Shown: piece after piece, positions 35,102 through 44,048 of the stretch
Numbering within the stretch: position 1 is the first letter of the stretch
Layout: the number at the start of each line of letters is the position of its first letter
Assembly: GCF_016775705.1 (NCBI RefSeq)
Contig: NZ_CP068760.1
Location: 2,666,001-2,730,000, forward strand
DNA from: Chryseobacterium cucumeris
GTDB lineage: Bacteria; Bacteroidota; Bacteroidia; Flavobacteriales; Weeksellaceae
Reading direction: 5' to 3'
Length of the DNA: 64,000 nt
Made by a program: the position numbers and the translations under genes
Notes under the pieces: model-generated
Database searches by the model: none
Seen by the model: the letters and a program-made list of their open reading frames with translations, nothing else
Told to the model about the DNA's origin: nothing

Positions 35102-36596
35102 ATTGAAAGAATCACTAGATACAAAGAAAGTTTTTTTGATAAAACGCTCTAAATTGGAGAATGTGATTGACTCTAATTTTTATACACCTTTCTTTGTTGA
35201 ATTGATTAAGAAATTAGAAAATTCAACTACTAGTAAATTCATTAAATTAAGCAAAGTATTATCAAAGGTTACTGATGGATCACATCATTCGCCAGAAAGT
35301 AATTTTATTTATACTAACAATTATATTACTGTAAAAGATTTAAATGATGATGGCGAAATTGATTTGATAAATTGTTTGAAAATTTCTGATAAAGATTTTT
35401 CACAATTAGTGAAAAATGGTTGCCAACCTAGTATTAATGATATCTTATTTTCTAAAGATGGCACGATAGGTAAGACTCATTTAGTTAAAGAAAATAATTT
35501 TGTAGTATTATCATCTCTCGCAATTTTGACCCCTAAACCAGATAAGGTTTTACCTCAATATTTGGAGTATATCTTAAAAAGTAATATTGTTATCCATTTA
35601 ATAAAGCGATCTATGGGCGGATCGGCATTAAAAAGAATTATATTAAAAAATATCAGTGATCTAAAAGTTCCTATTCCTTCAAAAGAAATCCAACAACAAA
35701 TTGTAGACATTTATAATAGTGCTTACACTCAAAAACAAACCAAAGAAGTTGAAGCCAAAGACTTATTAGCAAGTATAGATAGTTACTTGTTAAACGAGTT
35801 AGGCATTACTTTACCCGTAAAAGATAGCAGTTTAGAAGCACGTATTTTTACGGCTATGTTTAGTGATATATCTGGCGGTAGATTTGATCCTAAGCTGTAT
35901 GATAGAACAACCACAGATTTAAAACAAGCAATCAAAAATATAGATAGAACAAAGTTTATAACTAAAAGACTGAAAGATATTTTAATAGAAAGTGTTGCAG
36001 GTGATTGGGGGATTGAAAATGAAGGAATTGATATAGAAGGTTATACAAAATGTTTGGTAATAAGGGCAACAGAGTTTAATAATGATTATAATTTAACTCT
36101 TGATAATTCTAGGGTAAAATTTAGACTAATAAAGGATGAAAAATTATCTAAACTAAATATTAAAGAAGGAGATTTGTTAATTGAGAAGTCAGGAGGAAGT
36201 CCAGATCAACCAGTTGGTAGAATTGCTTTAATAACTAATGATTATCTAGATAAAGGAGCTTTAGCTTTTAGTAATTTTATTCATAAAATTACCGTCGATG
36301 AAACAGTAGTGAATTCAAATTATTTATTTTCATTTTTAAAAACAGTTTATAATATCAAATTGACAGAATCTATGCAAAGTCAAACCAATGGAATCCGCAA
36401 TTTGATAATGTCCACATATTTAAATCAGAATATTGTTCTTCCGATTGATTCAAATGGAAATATTGATTTAAACAAGCAAATCGAGATTGCAGATTATGTT
36501 GCAGAGATCCGTTCCAAAGCAAAAAAATTGCAAGAAGAGGCAAATTCAATTTTAGAAAAAGCAAAACAAGAAGTAGAACAGATTATATTAGGATAA
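35088..36596 (+). CDS. hsdS: Restriction-modification specificity subunit S
   Basis: A 502-residue protein with two target-recognition domains in tandem. The first (residues about 20-230) includes FIKLSKVLSKVTDGSHHSPE and SRSMGGSALKRI-like strands, ending at a helical connector. The second (about 260-500) begins FDPKLYDRTTTDLKQAI and contains RATEFNNDY, DLLIEKSGGSPDQPVGR and SQTNGIRNLIMSTYLNQN, and ends with a second coiled coil (AKKLQEEANSILEKAKQEVE). Its ATG lies inside the end of the methylase gene, so the two are translationally coupled. It decides the DNA target of the fused enzyme. Variation between strains would be expected in the recognition domains. Confidence 0.88.
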   Translation: MEQYKLKESLDTKKVFLIKRSKLENVIDSNFYTPFFVELIKKLENSTTSKFIKLSKVLSKVTDGSHHSPESNFIYTNNYITVKDLNDDGEIDLINCLKISDKDFSQLVKNGCQPSINDILFSKDGTIGKTHLVKENNFVVLSSLAILTPKPDKVLPQYLEYILKSNIVIHLIKRSMGGSALKRIILKNISDLKVPIPSKEIQQQIVDIYNSAYTQKQTKEVEAKDLLASIDSYLLNELGITLPVKDSSLEARIFTAMFSDISGGRFDPKLYDRTTTDLKQAIKNIDRTKFITKRLKDILIESVAGDWGIENEGIDIEGYTKCLVIRATEFNNDYNLTLDNSRVKFRLIKDEKLSKLNIKEGDLLIEKSGGSPDQPVGRIALITNDYLDKGALAFSNFIHKITVDETVVNSNYLFSFLKTVYNIKLTESMQSQTNGIRNLIMSTYLNQNIVLPIDSNGNIDLNKQIEIADYVAEIRSKAKKLQEEANSILEKAKQEVEQIILG

Positions 36597-36618
36597 CAAA
36601 CTAAACCAAATTAAACAA

Positions 36619-38196
36619 ATGATAATCAGAGGAATTTTAGATAGATCTTTAAGTAGCCAAATTTGTATTAGAGGTTTTGCTCCAATTAAAGAGCTAGCAA
36701 GGATATCTATTGCAGATTATAGCTATCAGAGAAACCCGATATATGCGCAACAGCAAGAGATCGCTACATTTTTAGATAGTGAGGAATTTTTATTTTTTCC
36801 AGAAGTAATTTTAAGTCTCAAACTTAGAAAGGATTTAACTAGTCTCAAGCCGAAAGACTCAAGACTTGGTGCAGTAGCGGAATTAGAATTAACTTCAAAA
36901 TTTACATCAAACATTGATAAGTTTTCTTTAAAAATAAAGAAACAAAAGTATACATCAGTTAATGATGTACGTAACAAAGATTCATTGGATCTAGTTGAGC
37001 TAATATTAGATGATGATTATTTATCTGATTTAATAAAAAAAAATAAGCATCCATTTCATCGTATAGATGGTAACCACAGGTTAAAGGCAGCAGAAGTTGC
37101 TACAAGTGGTAAGGTAAAAGAGATGATTTGTCCATTTTGCATTATTTTAAATGATGTATTAATTCAAGAAGAATTTGATCAAGATGGCAATAGTAAAAAA
37201 GTTGAAAATAACTCAAATCAAAAATTTGATAAAGTTGTATTTCACAACATCAATACAAAAACAATTCCTCTAACTTCGGAAGAAAATTTAAAAGTAATTA
37301 TTGATGACGAACATAATTTTCAAGATCAGTATTTAAGAGACAAATTTGGTTGGGAGTATTTAGCAACTAGAAAAATTTATAAAGATTTACCTGAAAACAT
37401 AAAAGAAGTATATCCAAATTTGGGAGAATTGTTTGTGAAAAACCCTCGAACATTTACGATTGGATTAGTTAATTTACTACTTGAGAAAAAAGAAATTTCA
37501 AAATCGGAGAAAAGTATCCAGAACCTGAAAAAAAGTTTTAGTCAAATTAATCAAGTATTTGGCAATGATGATTTATTGAAAAATTTAGATGGTTTCGAAA
37601 TTACCATAGCATGCGTTTATCTACAAATATCTAGAGCTGCAAATGTTAAATTGTTTATCAATTGGGTGAAGAATAACCAAATTTATAATCTTAAGGGGAT
37701 CAATCCAAAATCGTTAATTGATATTTATTCAAATATTGCCGAAGCCAAGAAGAAAGAAATATTTGTTTCGATGGCATTTTCTAATGAAACAAAATCTCAT
37801 TATGATGCAATTAAAAAAGCAACTGAAGAGATCAATAACACATATGATTTAGAAATTAAACTGCGAGAATTGCGAATAGATAAATTTGAAGCAGGATATT
37901 CATATGATATCAATGATGAGATTTTGAAGAAGATAGAAGAGTCTGGATTGTTGATAGTTGATATTTCTAAACATAATGGTAATGTTTATCATGAATTGGG
38001 TTATATGATGGGGTTAAATCAAGCAAAAGGATTAAATCAAGAGAATTTCATTATAATAAAAAGCAATGATCAAAAATTTAAAGATGATAAAGTGGGGTTT
38101 AACTTAACAAGCATTAAGCAGTTAAGATTTGATGATACTCTACAATTAGTAGATATGTTAAAGGATAGCTTAAAGAAATACTACAATTTAATTTAG
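36619..38196 (+). CDS. DGQHR/DndB-like domain fused to a TIR- or deoxyribosyltransferase-like domain
   Basis: A 525-residue protein 22 bases after the specificity gene. Residues 1-200 resemble DGQHR/DndB and ParB-like proteins: HRIDGNHRLKAAE with D150-R154, followed by KEMICPFCIILND and, later, VFHNINTKTIPLT. Residues about 378-525 switch to a Rossmann-like fold: KKEIFVSMAF (from 378) and LLIVDISKHNGNVYHELGY, where E459 sits in the N-V-x-x-E-L-G motif shared by nucleoside deoxyribosyltransferases and TIR-like NAD hydrolases. The combination suggests a DNA- or modification-sensing front linked to a nucleotide-cleaving effector, as an abortive back-up to the restriction enzyme (inference). The last residues include a LRFDDTLQLVDML helix. 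Confidence 0.7.
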   Translation: MIIRGILDRSLSSQICIRGFAPIKELARISIADYSYQRNPIYAQQQEIATFLDSEEFLFFPEVILSLKLRKDLTSLKPKDSRLGAVAELELTSKFTSNIDKFSLKIKKQKYTSVNDVRNKDSLDLVELILDDDYLSDLIKKNKHPFHRIDGNHRLKAAEVATSGKVKEMICPFCIILNDVLIQEEFDQDGNSKKVENNSNQKFDKVVFHNINTKTIPLTSEENLKVIIDDEHNFQDQYLRDKFGWEYLATRKIYKDLPENIKEVYPNLGELFVKNPRTFTIGLVNLLLEKKEISKSEKSIQNLKKSFSQINQVFGNDDLLKNLDGFEITIACVYLQISRAANVKLFINWVKNNQIYNLKGINPKSLIDIYSNIAEAKKKEIFVSMAFSNETKSHYDAIKKATEEINNTYDLEIKLRELRIDKFEAGYSYDINDEILKKIEESGLLIVDISKHNGNVYHELGYMMGLNQAKGLNQENFIIIKSNDQKFKDDKVGFNLTSIKQLRFDDTLQLVDMLKDSLKKYYNLI

Positions 38197-38402
38197 GTTA
38201 TGTCTAAATCTAGATCAAAAAAATAGCAGAGAAAAACCATATCTACAGCTTTATCTATTTCGAACGATAATGATAACAAAATAAGAGAAACCGTAAAATT
38301 TCATGAATACGAGAGTCAAGTTTTGAAAAAACAGGTTAAATATTTTAGAAATAAGTTCACCAGTTTTAAACTGATACTACAAAGAAATTGATAAGTAAAT
38401 AC

Positions 38403-38429
38403 AAATCCTAAATTTTTAATTTAGGATTT
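38403..38429 (+). terminator. Terminator of the restriction operon
   Basis: A 12-bp perfect stem, AAATCCTAAATT with AATTTAGGATTT, around TTT, followed by TCTCTTATTTTT. The 3' arm overlaps the stop codon of the convergent XRE gene. Between 38197 and 38402 no gene is convincing; a 45-codon lysine-rich frame there looks like debris. Confidence 0.7.
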
Positions 38430-38729
38430 TCTCTTATTTTTATTTTTAAACTCTTTTTGTAAACAATCAATTTCTAATTCTATTTTTTGTAATTCTTTTG
38501 CGTCCAATTTTGTGAAAAGAAATAATATATCTATGCCTAAAAAGTTGCTAAGTTTTACTATATTTTCAATTGTTGGATTTGTCAATCCTCTCTCAATTCT
38601 ACCTACATGATCTTTTGAAATATTTAATTCCAATCCTAATTGGAATTGGGATAATTCTCTCCTTAATCTATAGACTTGAATTAACTTACCAATTTGAAAC
38701 TTTAAATCTTCTACGTGCCATTTATACAT
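38421..38729 (-). CDS. XRE-family helix-turn-helix regulator
   Basis: A 102-residue protein with a standard XRE HTH at residues 10-70: IGKLIQVYRLRRELSQFQLG, ELNISKDHVGRIERGLTNPT, IENIVKLSNFLGIDILFLF. The remaining C-terminal helix (ELQKIELEIDCLQKEFKNK) may dimerise. It is convergent with the restriction operon and could be its controller, as small XRE proteins are in many restriction systems, though it is not co-directional. Upstream lies the 700-base region with the structured RNA candidate. Confidence 0.82.
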   Translation of the reverse strand: MYKWHVEDLKFQIGKLIQVYRLRRELSQFQLGLELNISKDHVGRIERGLTNPTIENIVKLSNFLGIDILFLFTKLDAKELQKIELEIDCLQKEFKNKNKRKS

Positions 38730-38824
38730 GTAGTAAATTTTGATGTTTTAATTACATTTCATGAAGATATATATGTCGTCTATTGTTTTTTTTATTATAT
38801 TTGTAAAATAGGTTACAGATAATG

Positions 38825-38832
38825 TAACTTTG
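38825..38832 (+). promoter_or_regulatory. -7 promoter box of the structured RNA
   Basis: TAACTTTG matches TAnnTTTG. It predicts transcription from about 38838, some 35 bases before the first helix of the RNA candidate. No good -33 element is seen at the proper distance. Confidence 0.45.
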
Positions 38833-38837
38833 CGATA

Positions 38838-39233
38838 CTTCAACGAAATATTAGAAGCTATTGCTTAGAATCTCGAAGCAGAAAACTGGTAATTTTCAAA
38901 TAACAACGAGATGATAGGCCTGAAGCTCACGACCTAGGCGTGGGCTCTCTTATCTGTTGTTATGGGTATACCAGTGCCTCTGCTCGGATAATGTAGAGTT
39001 CCATGCCATTTTATTTCATGCTGTTCGCTTTTATCTCTACACTACAATCTAAGCCCGCTTACAACATAAGTATCAGAGTGCACGATACAATAGGAGGGTA
39101 CAGCCTATTGTGGCTTTTTAAGCTTACATGGGACAAATTTTTCATTCATATGCTTTCCGGTGTCTGAGGTCACTGAGCTCTTTTGGACCACACACCCTTT
39201 GTTTACACCATGGGCACCCGGAAAGTTTTAATT
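38838..39233 (+). ncRNA. Unidentified structured non-coding RNA of about 395 bases
   Basis: No protein frame occupies this stretch, yet it is visibly richer in G and C than its surroundings and full of paired segments. The first part is one long irregular hairpin: 38874-38891 with 38969-38986, then ATAACAAC (38900-38907) with GTTGTTAT (38956-38963), then AGCTCACG with CGTGGGCT around CCTA (38924-38946). Downstream are TGTAGAG/CTCTACA (38992-39041), CAATAGG/CCTATTG (39088-39110) and CTTTCCGG/CCGGAAAG (39153-39225). The last stem is followed by TTTTAATTT, like a terminator. tmRNA, RNase P and SRP RNA signatures were looked for and not seen. The first hairpin has the shape of 6S RNA, but identity is uncertain. 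Confidence 0.5.
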
Positions 39234-39357
39234 TATCCTGATTAAATACAATCTTAAACGACGAAAATTTACGCTTTTGTTTTATAGGAACCCTATCATA
39301 TTATGACTGGAAAGAAATACTGATAAACGAAATATAAATGAAAATATAAAAAAAGCC

Positions 39358-39389
39358 CTTTCCCTTACAGTTTGACGGCAGCGGGAAAG
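39358..39389 (+). promoter_or_regulatory. Leader hairpin upstream of susC
   Basis: CTTTCCC (39358-39364) pairs with GGGAAAG (39383-39389) in the untranslated leader, ending 42 bases before the susC ATG. Such leader hairpins may influence expression of the downstream operon; no T tract follows, so termination is unlikely. Confidence 0.35.
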
Positions 39390-39430
39390 AGCGTGAGAAT
39401 TTAAAGTTAATTAAAAACCTTTACAAAGCT

Positions 39431-42400
39431 ATGAAAAAATCCTATATCAACATAGGAGGCATTGGTCTTACCCTGATGTTAACATTAGTGTGCACGCATG
39501 TGAATGCTCAGACTCAAGTTATCTCAGGTAAGGTCACTGCAGGAAATAAACCTCTTTCCGGGGTGACTGTTTCAGAGAAAAATTCCAATCAAACCACCCT
39601 AACCAATTCGCAAGGTGTTTTTATGCTCACTTTAAAGATGAGTGATGCTAGTAACAATAAACAAAAGCCTGTTCTTTTGTTTAAGCATCCGCAATACAAA
39701 GAGAGAGCGATTCCTGTTATTTTGGATGAGAAAGATAGTAATACTGGTTTAGGAGGCTCAGGACAATTGGTCTTTAATGTTGACCTTTTGCGTGATAATG
39801 TAGGTGGTGGTAGTAATGGTAAGCGTGCTGATGCTGATTCCGATTCGCATGTCAGTGCTAATGCTAATGGTAATATTGCTAGTAATGCTGATCAGGATAC
39901 TAAGATCAAAGGAATTGAGGAAGTGGTCATCAATGCCGGGTATTATAAAGTCCGGGATAAAGAGAGGACGGGGAGTATTGCAAAGGTATCGGCTAAGGAT
40001 ATAGGAAATCAGCCTGTTTTGAATGTGCTCTCTGCGGCTCAGGGAAGGGTAGCGGGAGTGAATATTGTGCAGAACTCGGGAATGCCGGGGGGCGGCTATG
40101 ATATACAGATAAGAGGAAAGAACAGTCTTCGGGCTTTGGGGAATAATCCATTGTATGTAGTGGACGGGGTTCCGGTAGGAGGCGAGATGGCTTCGCAGTT
40201 TTCAGGAGCGGTACTGCCAGCCAGCAGTATTAATCCCCTTAATAGTATCAATCCTGCGGATATTGAGAGTATTGAGATTCTGAAAGATGCGGATGCGACC
40301 TCGATCTATGGATCTAGGGGAGCGAATGGGGTCGTGCTGGTCACTACCAAGAAAGGGAAAAATGGGAAAGCTGGTGCAGGTGCAGGAGGAGCAGGGAATC
40401 TGGGATTAAATGTGGGGACTTCGTATGCTGTGAGTTCTGTGATCAGTAACCTCACCATGATGAAGACTGAGGACTATCTCAGGATGCGAAGGAAGGCCTA
40501 TCAGAATGATGGGATTACAGCATATCCGGCTAATGCCTATGATGTTAACGGAGTGTGGGATCAGGCAAAGTATACGGATTGGAAGAGATCGCTCATCGGA
40601 AATACCGCAGATGCTTTTACCGCGAATGTTTCCTTAAATGGAGGGAATGAAAGAACAGGTTTTCTGGTAGGATATGGCCACAATGAGCAGTCTACTGTGT
40701 TTTCAAAAGACTTTAAGTATAAGACGGATAATCTGTCTGCCAATATCAGCCACACCTCTGAAGACAAGCGTTTTCAGCTGAGTGTCTCCAGCAGGTTTTC
40801 CCTTCAGAAAAATAACGTACTTAGTGAGGATATTACCAGACAGGCTTACCTGATGGTTCCTAATGCTCCAGCTTTGTACCTGCCGGACGGGAGTCTCAAT
40901 TGGGAGAACAATACTTTTAACAATCCGGCAGGGCTCTATAACAGTTCCTATTCCTATGAGAACAAGCAGTTTTTAACCAATATGAATGTGCAGTATGAAC
41001 TGCTGGAACATTGGTTTTTGAAGCTCAATGGAGGGCTTAATTACCAGTCTTTTGATGAAAGGTCATTAAAGCCCAATACCATGTATAATCCTTCATCCTA
41101 TCAGGGGCAGTCCAGTGCGAGCTCGCAGTCGTATAAGAGTAATCAGGACCGTTTTTCGTTTATTTTGGAACCTCAGCTCAATTGGCAGATGAAGAAGGGC
41201 AGACATGCTTTGGATGTGCTGGTAGGGACGACCTTTCAGCGGGATACAGGCAATCAGGGTTCTATGATCGGGATTGGATTTGAAAGTAATGCTTTTATAG
41301 AGAATATAGGAGCGGCAAGGACCAGGATTATTACGGACCAGATTAAAACGGAGTATAGGTATGCCGCTTTCTTCGGAAGGATGAATTACCAGTATGCCGG
41401 AAGGTATATCCTGAATGTGACGGGAAGAAGGGATGGAAGCAGCCGCTTTGGTCCCAACAATAAGTTTGCAAATTTCGGGGCGCTAGGAGCGGCATGGATA
41501 TTCTCTCAGGAAGCATTTTTGAAAAATAAGAAATGGCTGAGCTTTGGAAAACTTCGTAGCAGCTACGGAACTACCGGAAGTGATAATATTGGAGATTACG
41601 GGTATCTGGATACCTATGATCTCTCGGAATACCTGTATAACAATACCGCAGGGCTCAATCCTTCAAGGCTGTATAATTCGGATTACAGCTGGGAGAAAAC
41701 CACCAAGCTGGAAGCGGCTTTGGAGCTGGGATTTCTGAAAAACAGGATTAACCTGACCACAGCTTGGTACAGGAACCATTCTTCGAGTCAGCTGGTGGGA
41801 TATCAGCTTCCTTCCATAACAGGGTTTCCAAGTGTACTGGCGAATCTGGATGCAGTCGTGGAGAACTCGGGATGGGAGCTGGAACTCGCCGGTAGACCTT
41901 TTCCAGGTGGATCTTTTCAGTGGGAGTCGAGTCTTAATATAAGTTTTCCAAAGAACAAGCTGGTTTCTTTTCCGGGGCTTGCAGGGTCTACCTATGCTAA
42001 TACCTATGTCGTAGGACAGCCGATTACTTCAGTAAAAGTATACCAGTATGAAGGAATTGATCCGGCTACGGGATTGTATCGGTTCAGAGACTTTAATGGT
42101 GATGGCAAAATCACAGCGCCTGATGACAGGCAGGCTGTGGAGAATATCGGAGTTCGGTATTTTGGAGGCTGGAACAATACCCTTCGCTTTAAGAACTGGA
42201 ACCTGTCGTTTCTTTTTCAGTTCGTGAAACAGAGAAACTGGAATTATAACAATATCATGCCTATACCGGGAACCATGAATAACCAGCCTCAGGAGGTATT
42301 GGATGTATGGTCTGCTGAGAATCCAGGTGGAAGCTATATGCCGTATTCTTCAGGCGGTAATGGGATCAAGAATCAGCTCCATGTCTTTTTTATGAACAGT

Positions 42401-42619
42401 ACGGCAGCGGTGTCCGATGCTTCTTTTATCCGCCTTAAGAACCTGGAGCTGGGTTATCAGGTTCCGGTAAAAGGAACTTTTAAAAGTGTGAAAATCTATT
42501 TTCAGGGACAGAACCTGCTGACCTTTACCAGATACTTCGGGCCTGATCCTGAGTTCAGGAATATCGGCTTCCTGCCGCCTTTAAAAACTTATTCCATGGG
42601 AGTGCTGATCACCCTGTAA
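39431..42619 (+). CDS. SusC/RagA-family TonB-dependent outer-membrane transporter
   Basis: A 1062-residue transporter. A signal peptide ends at VNAQ (residue 27); residues 28-120 form a carboxypeptidase-D-like beta domain (ISGKVTAGNKPLSGVTVSE). A low-complexity linker of about 40 residues rich in Asp, Ala and Asn follows, then the TonB-box region (IKGIEEVVINAGYYKVR), the plug domain (LSAAQGRVAGVNIVQNSGMP, IQIRGKNSLRALGNNPLYVV, DADATSIYGSRGANGVVLVT) and the barrel. The linker, encoded by repeated GCTGATGCTGAT and GCTAATGCTAAT triplets, is longer than usual for the family. It forms an operon with SusD and an S9 peptidase. That pairing suggests uptake of peptides rather than sugars (inference). 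Confidence 0.92.
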   Translation: MKKSYINIGGIGLTLMLTLVCTHVNAQTQVISGKVTAGNKPLSGVTVSEKNSNQTTLTNSQGVFMLTLKMSDASNNKQKPVLLFKHPQYKERAIPVILDEKDSNTGLGGSGQLVFNVDLLRDNVGGGSNGKRADADSDSHVSANANGNIASNADQDTKIKGIEEVVINAGYYKVRDKERTGSIAKVSAKDIGNQPVLNVLSAAQGRVAGVNIVQNSGMPGGGYDIQIRGKNSLRALGNNPLYVVDGVPVGGEMASQFSGAVLPASSINPLNSINPADIESIEILKDADATSIYGSRGANGVVLVTTKKGKNGKAGAGAGGAGNLGLNVGTSYAVSSVISNLTMMKTEDYLRMRRKAYQNDGITAYPANAYDVNGVWDQAKYTDWKRSLIGNTADAFTANVSLNGGNERTGFLVGYGHNEQSTVFSKDFKYKTDNLSANISHTSEDKRFQLSVSSRFSLQKNNVLSEDITRQAYLMVPNAPALYLPDGSLNWENNTFNNPAGLYNSSYSYENKQFLTNMNVQYELLEHWFLKLNGGLNYQSFDERSLKPNTMYNPSSYQGQSSASSQSYKSNQDRFSFILEPQLNWQMKKGRHALDVLVGTTFQRDTGNQGSMIGIGFESNAFIENIGAARTRIITDQIKTEYRYAAFFGRMNYQYAGRYILNVTGRRDGSSRFGPNNKFANFGALGAAWIFSQEAFLKNKKWLSFGKLRSSYGTTGSDNIGDYGYLDTYDLSEYLYNNTAGLNPSRLYNSDYSWEKTTKLEAALELGFLKNRINLTTAWYRNHSSSQLVGYQLPSITGFPSVLANLDAVVENSGWELELAGRPFPGGSFQWESSLNISFPKNKLVSFPGLAGSTYANTYVVGQPITSVKVYQYEGIDPATGLYRFRDFNGDGKITAPDDRQAVENIGVRYFGGWNNTLRFKNWNLSFLFQFVKQRNWNYNNIMPIPGTMNNQPQEVLDVWSAENPGGSYMPYSSGGNGIKNQLHVFFMNSTAAVSDASFIRLKNLELGYQVPVKGTFKSVKIYFQGQNLLTFTRYFGPDPEFRNIGFLPPLKTYSMGVLITL

Positions 42620-42644
42620 ATCTAAATGCTTAAAAAAAATAATA

Positions 42645-44048
42645 ATGAAAAATTCTAATATCAATATAAAACAATGGTGTAAGGTGATGGTGTTCTGGAG
42701 AAATACGGGAATGATTCTGCTGTTTTGTATCCTTGCTTTCTCCTGTGAAAAGATGCTGGAAGTGGAAACGCCTTCCAATCAGATCGGAAAAGATAAGATC
42801 TTTGCAGACGTTCAGACCGCCAATGCTGCGCTGGCAGGACTATATGCAGGTGTAAGAGATAATTCTCCCTTGTCAGGAGAGTCACTGGGTCCTTTTCTGG
42901 GTGTCTATACCGATGATCTGGACTCCTATGCCTTAACCGATACCAATGGCGTACTGGCGCTGTATCACAACCAGCAGAGCGATACCAATTCTACCGTGTA
43001 TTCGGTATGGTCAACCGCGTACCAGCATATCTATGCCTCCAATGCGATTATAGAAGGAGTCAGAGCATCAGCTTTGCCGGGTAATGAAAAAAATAGGATA
43101 GAAGGGGAAGCCCTTCTGGTACGTAGCATACTTCTCTTTTATCTTCAGCAGGTCTTTGGACCCGTTCCTTATCCGGTAACAACAGATTATAAGGTTAATC
43201 AGTCTTTGTCAAGGATAGAATCCGGGGAGGTGTTGTCAAGGCTGGAAACGGATCTTTCTTACTGTGCAGAGGTGCTCCCGGATCAGTACCGGGATGCAGA
43301 AAGGGTATATCCCAACCGAAAAACAGCAGAGCTGATGTTGGCCAAAGTATATATGGTAAGGAAGAAGTGGGCAGAGGCAGAGCAGGTGCTTAAGACCATT
43401 TCGGGAAGTCCGCTGTACAGCTTTCAGAATGACCTGACAAAAGTATTTCAGAAGGATTCAAAGCATATTATATGGCAGCTAAAGCCGGCGAATCCTGGGG
43501 ATACTGTGAAAGAGGCGATGGTATACTACTTTTCAGGAGCGGCGCCTACAGGGTACGCGCTATCTGAAAGCCTAGTGAATTCATTTGAAGTAGGAGACCT
43601 GAGGAAGCAGCAGTGGATGGCTGCGGTAACCGTGGGAGGGAATACGTGGTACAGAGCGGATAAGTATAAAAATATCACCATCAATGATACGGAAGATTCT
43701 ATCGTCTTCCGTCTGGAAGAAGTGTATTTACTGCTGGCTGAAGCGTTGGCTCAGCAGAATAAGACTGGGGAAGCATTGCAGTATATCAATCCGGTGAGAC
43801 AGCGGGCAGGCCTGAGTGCTTTAACAACACTTTCAAAGGACATTTTGCTGAGTGAAATCCTCTTGGAGAACAGAAGGGAATTCTTTACCGAAATGGGACA
43901 TCGCTTCCTGTACTTAAAACGCAATAACAGACTCTCTGATGTACAGGCGGTAAAGCCCAACTGGAAACCTTTCCACAGCCTTTGGCCTGTTCCGCAGAAA
44001 GATCTGCTTCTTAATCCTAACCTTAATCCGCAGAATAATGGCTATTAA
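42645..44048 (+). CDS. SusD/RagB-family outer-membrane lipoprotein
   Basis: A 467-residue partner of the SusC protein, acting as the substrate-binding lid. The signal peptide ends ILAFSC with the lipidated C34. The helical TPR-type scaffold is visible in AALAGLYAGVRDN, WSTAYQHIYASNAIIEG, EGEALLVRSILLFYLQQVFG, NRKTAELMLAKVYMVRKKW and a C-terminal LLENRREFFTEMGHRFLYLK that is diagnostic of the family. It starts 25 bases after susC and overlaps the peptidase gene by 11 bases, indicating one transcript. Length is slightly below the usual 500-550. Confidence 0.92.
   Translation: MKNSNINIKQWCKVMVFWRNTGMILLFCILAFSCEKMLEVETPSNQIGKDKIFADVQTANAALAGLYAGVRDNSPLSGESLGPFLGVYTDDLDSYALTDTNGVLALYHNQQSDTNSTVYSVWSTAYQHIYASNAIIEGVRASALPGNEKNRIEGEALLVRSILLFYLQQVFGPVPYPVTTDYKVNQSLSRIESGEVLSRLETDLSYCAEVLPDQYRDAERVYPNRKTAELMLAKVYMVRKKWAEAEQVLKTISGSPLYSFQNDLTKVFQKDSKHIIWQLKPANPGDTVKEAMVYYFSGAAPTGYALSESLVNSFEVGDLRKQQWMAAVTVGGNTWYRADKYKNITINDTEDSIVFRLEEVYLLLAEALAQQNKTGEALQYINPVRQRAGLSALTTLSKDILLSEILLENRREFFTEMGHRFLYLKRNNRLSDVQAVKPNWKPFHSLWPVPQKDLLLNPNLNPQNNGY

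Noticed and set aside
38874..38986. Firm call of 6S RNA
   Set aside because: The hairpin shape fits, but I cannot confirm the conserved positions, and the downstream helices are unexplained.
39070..39087. GTATC...GATAC pair as another repressor operator
   Set aside because: The arms are reversed relative to GATAC-N5-GTATC and lie in the structured RNA, where they form a local hairpin.
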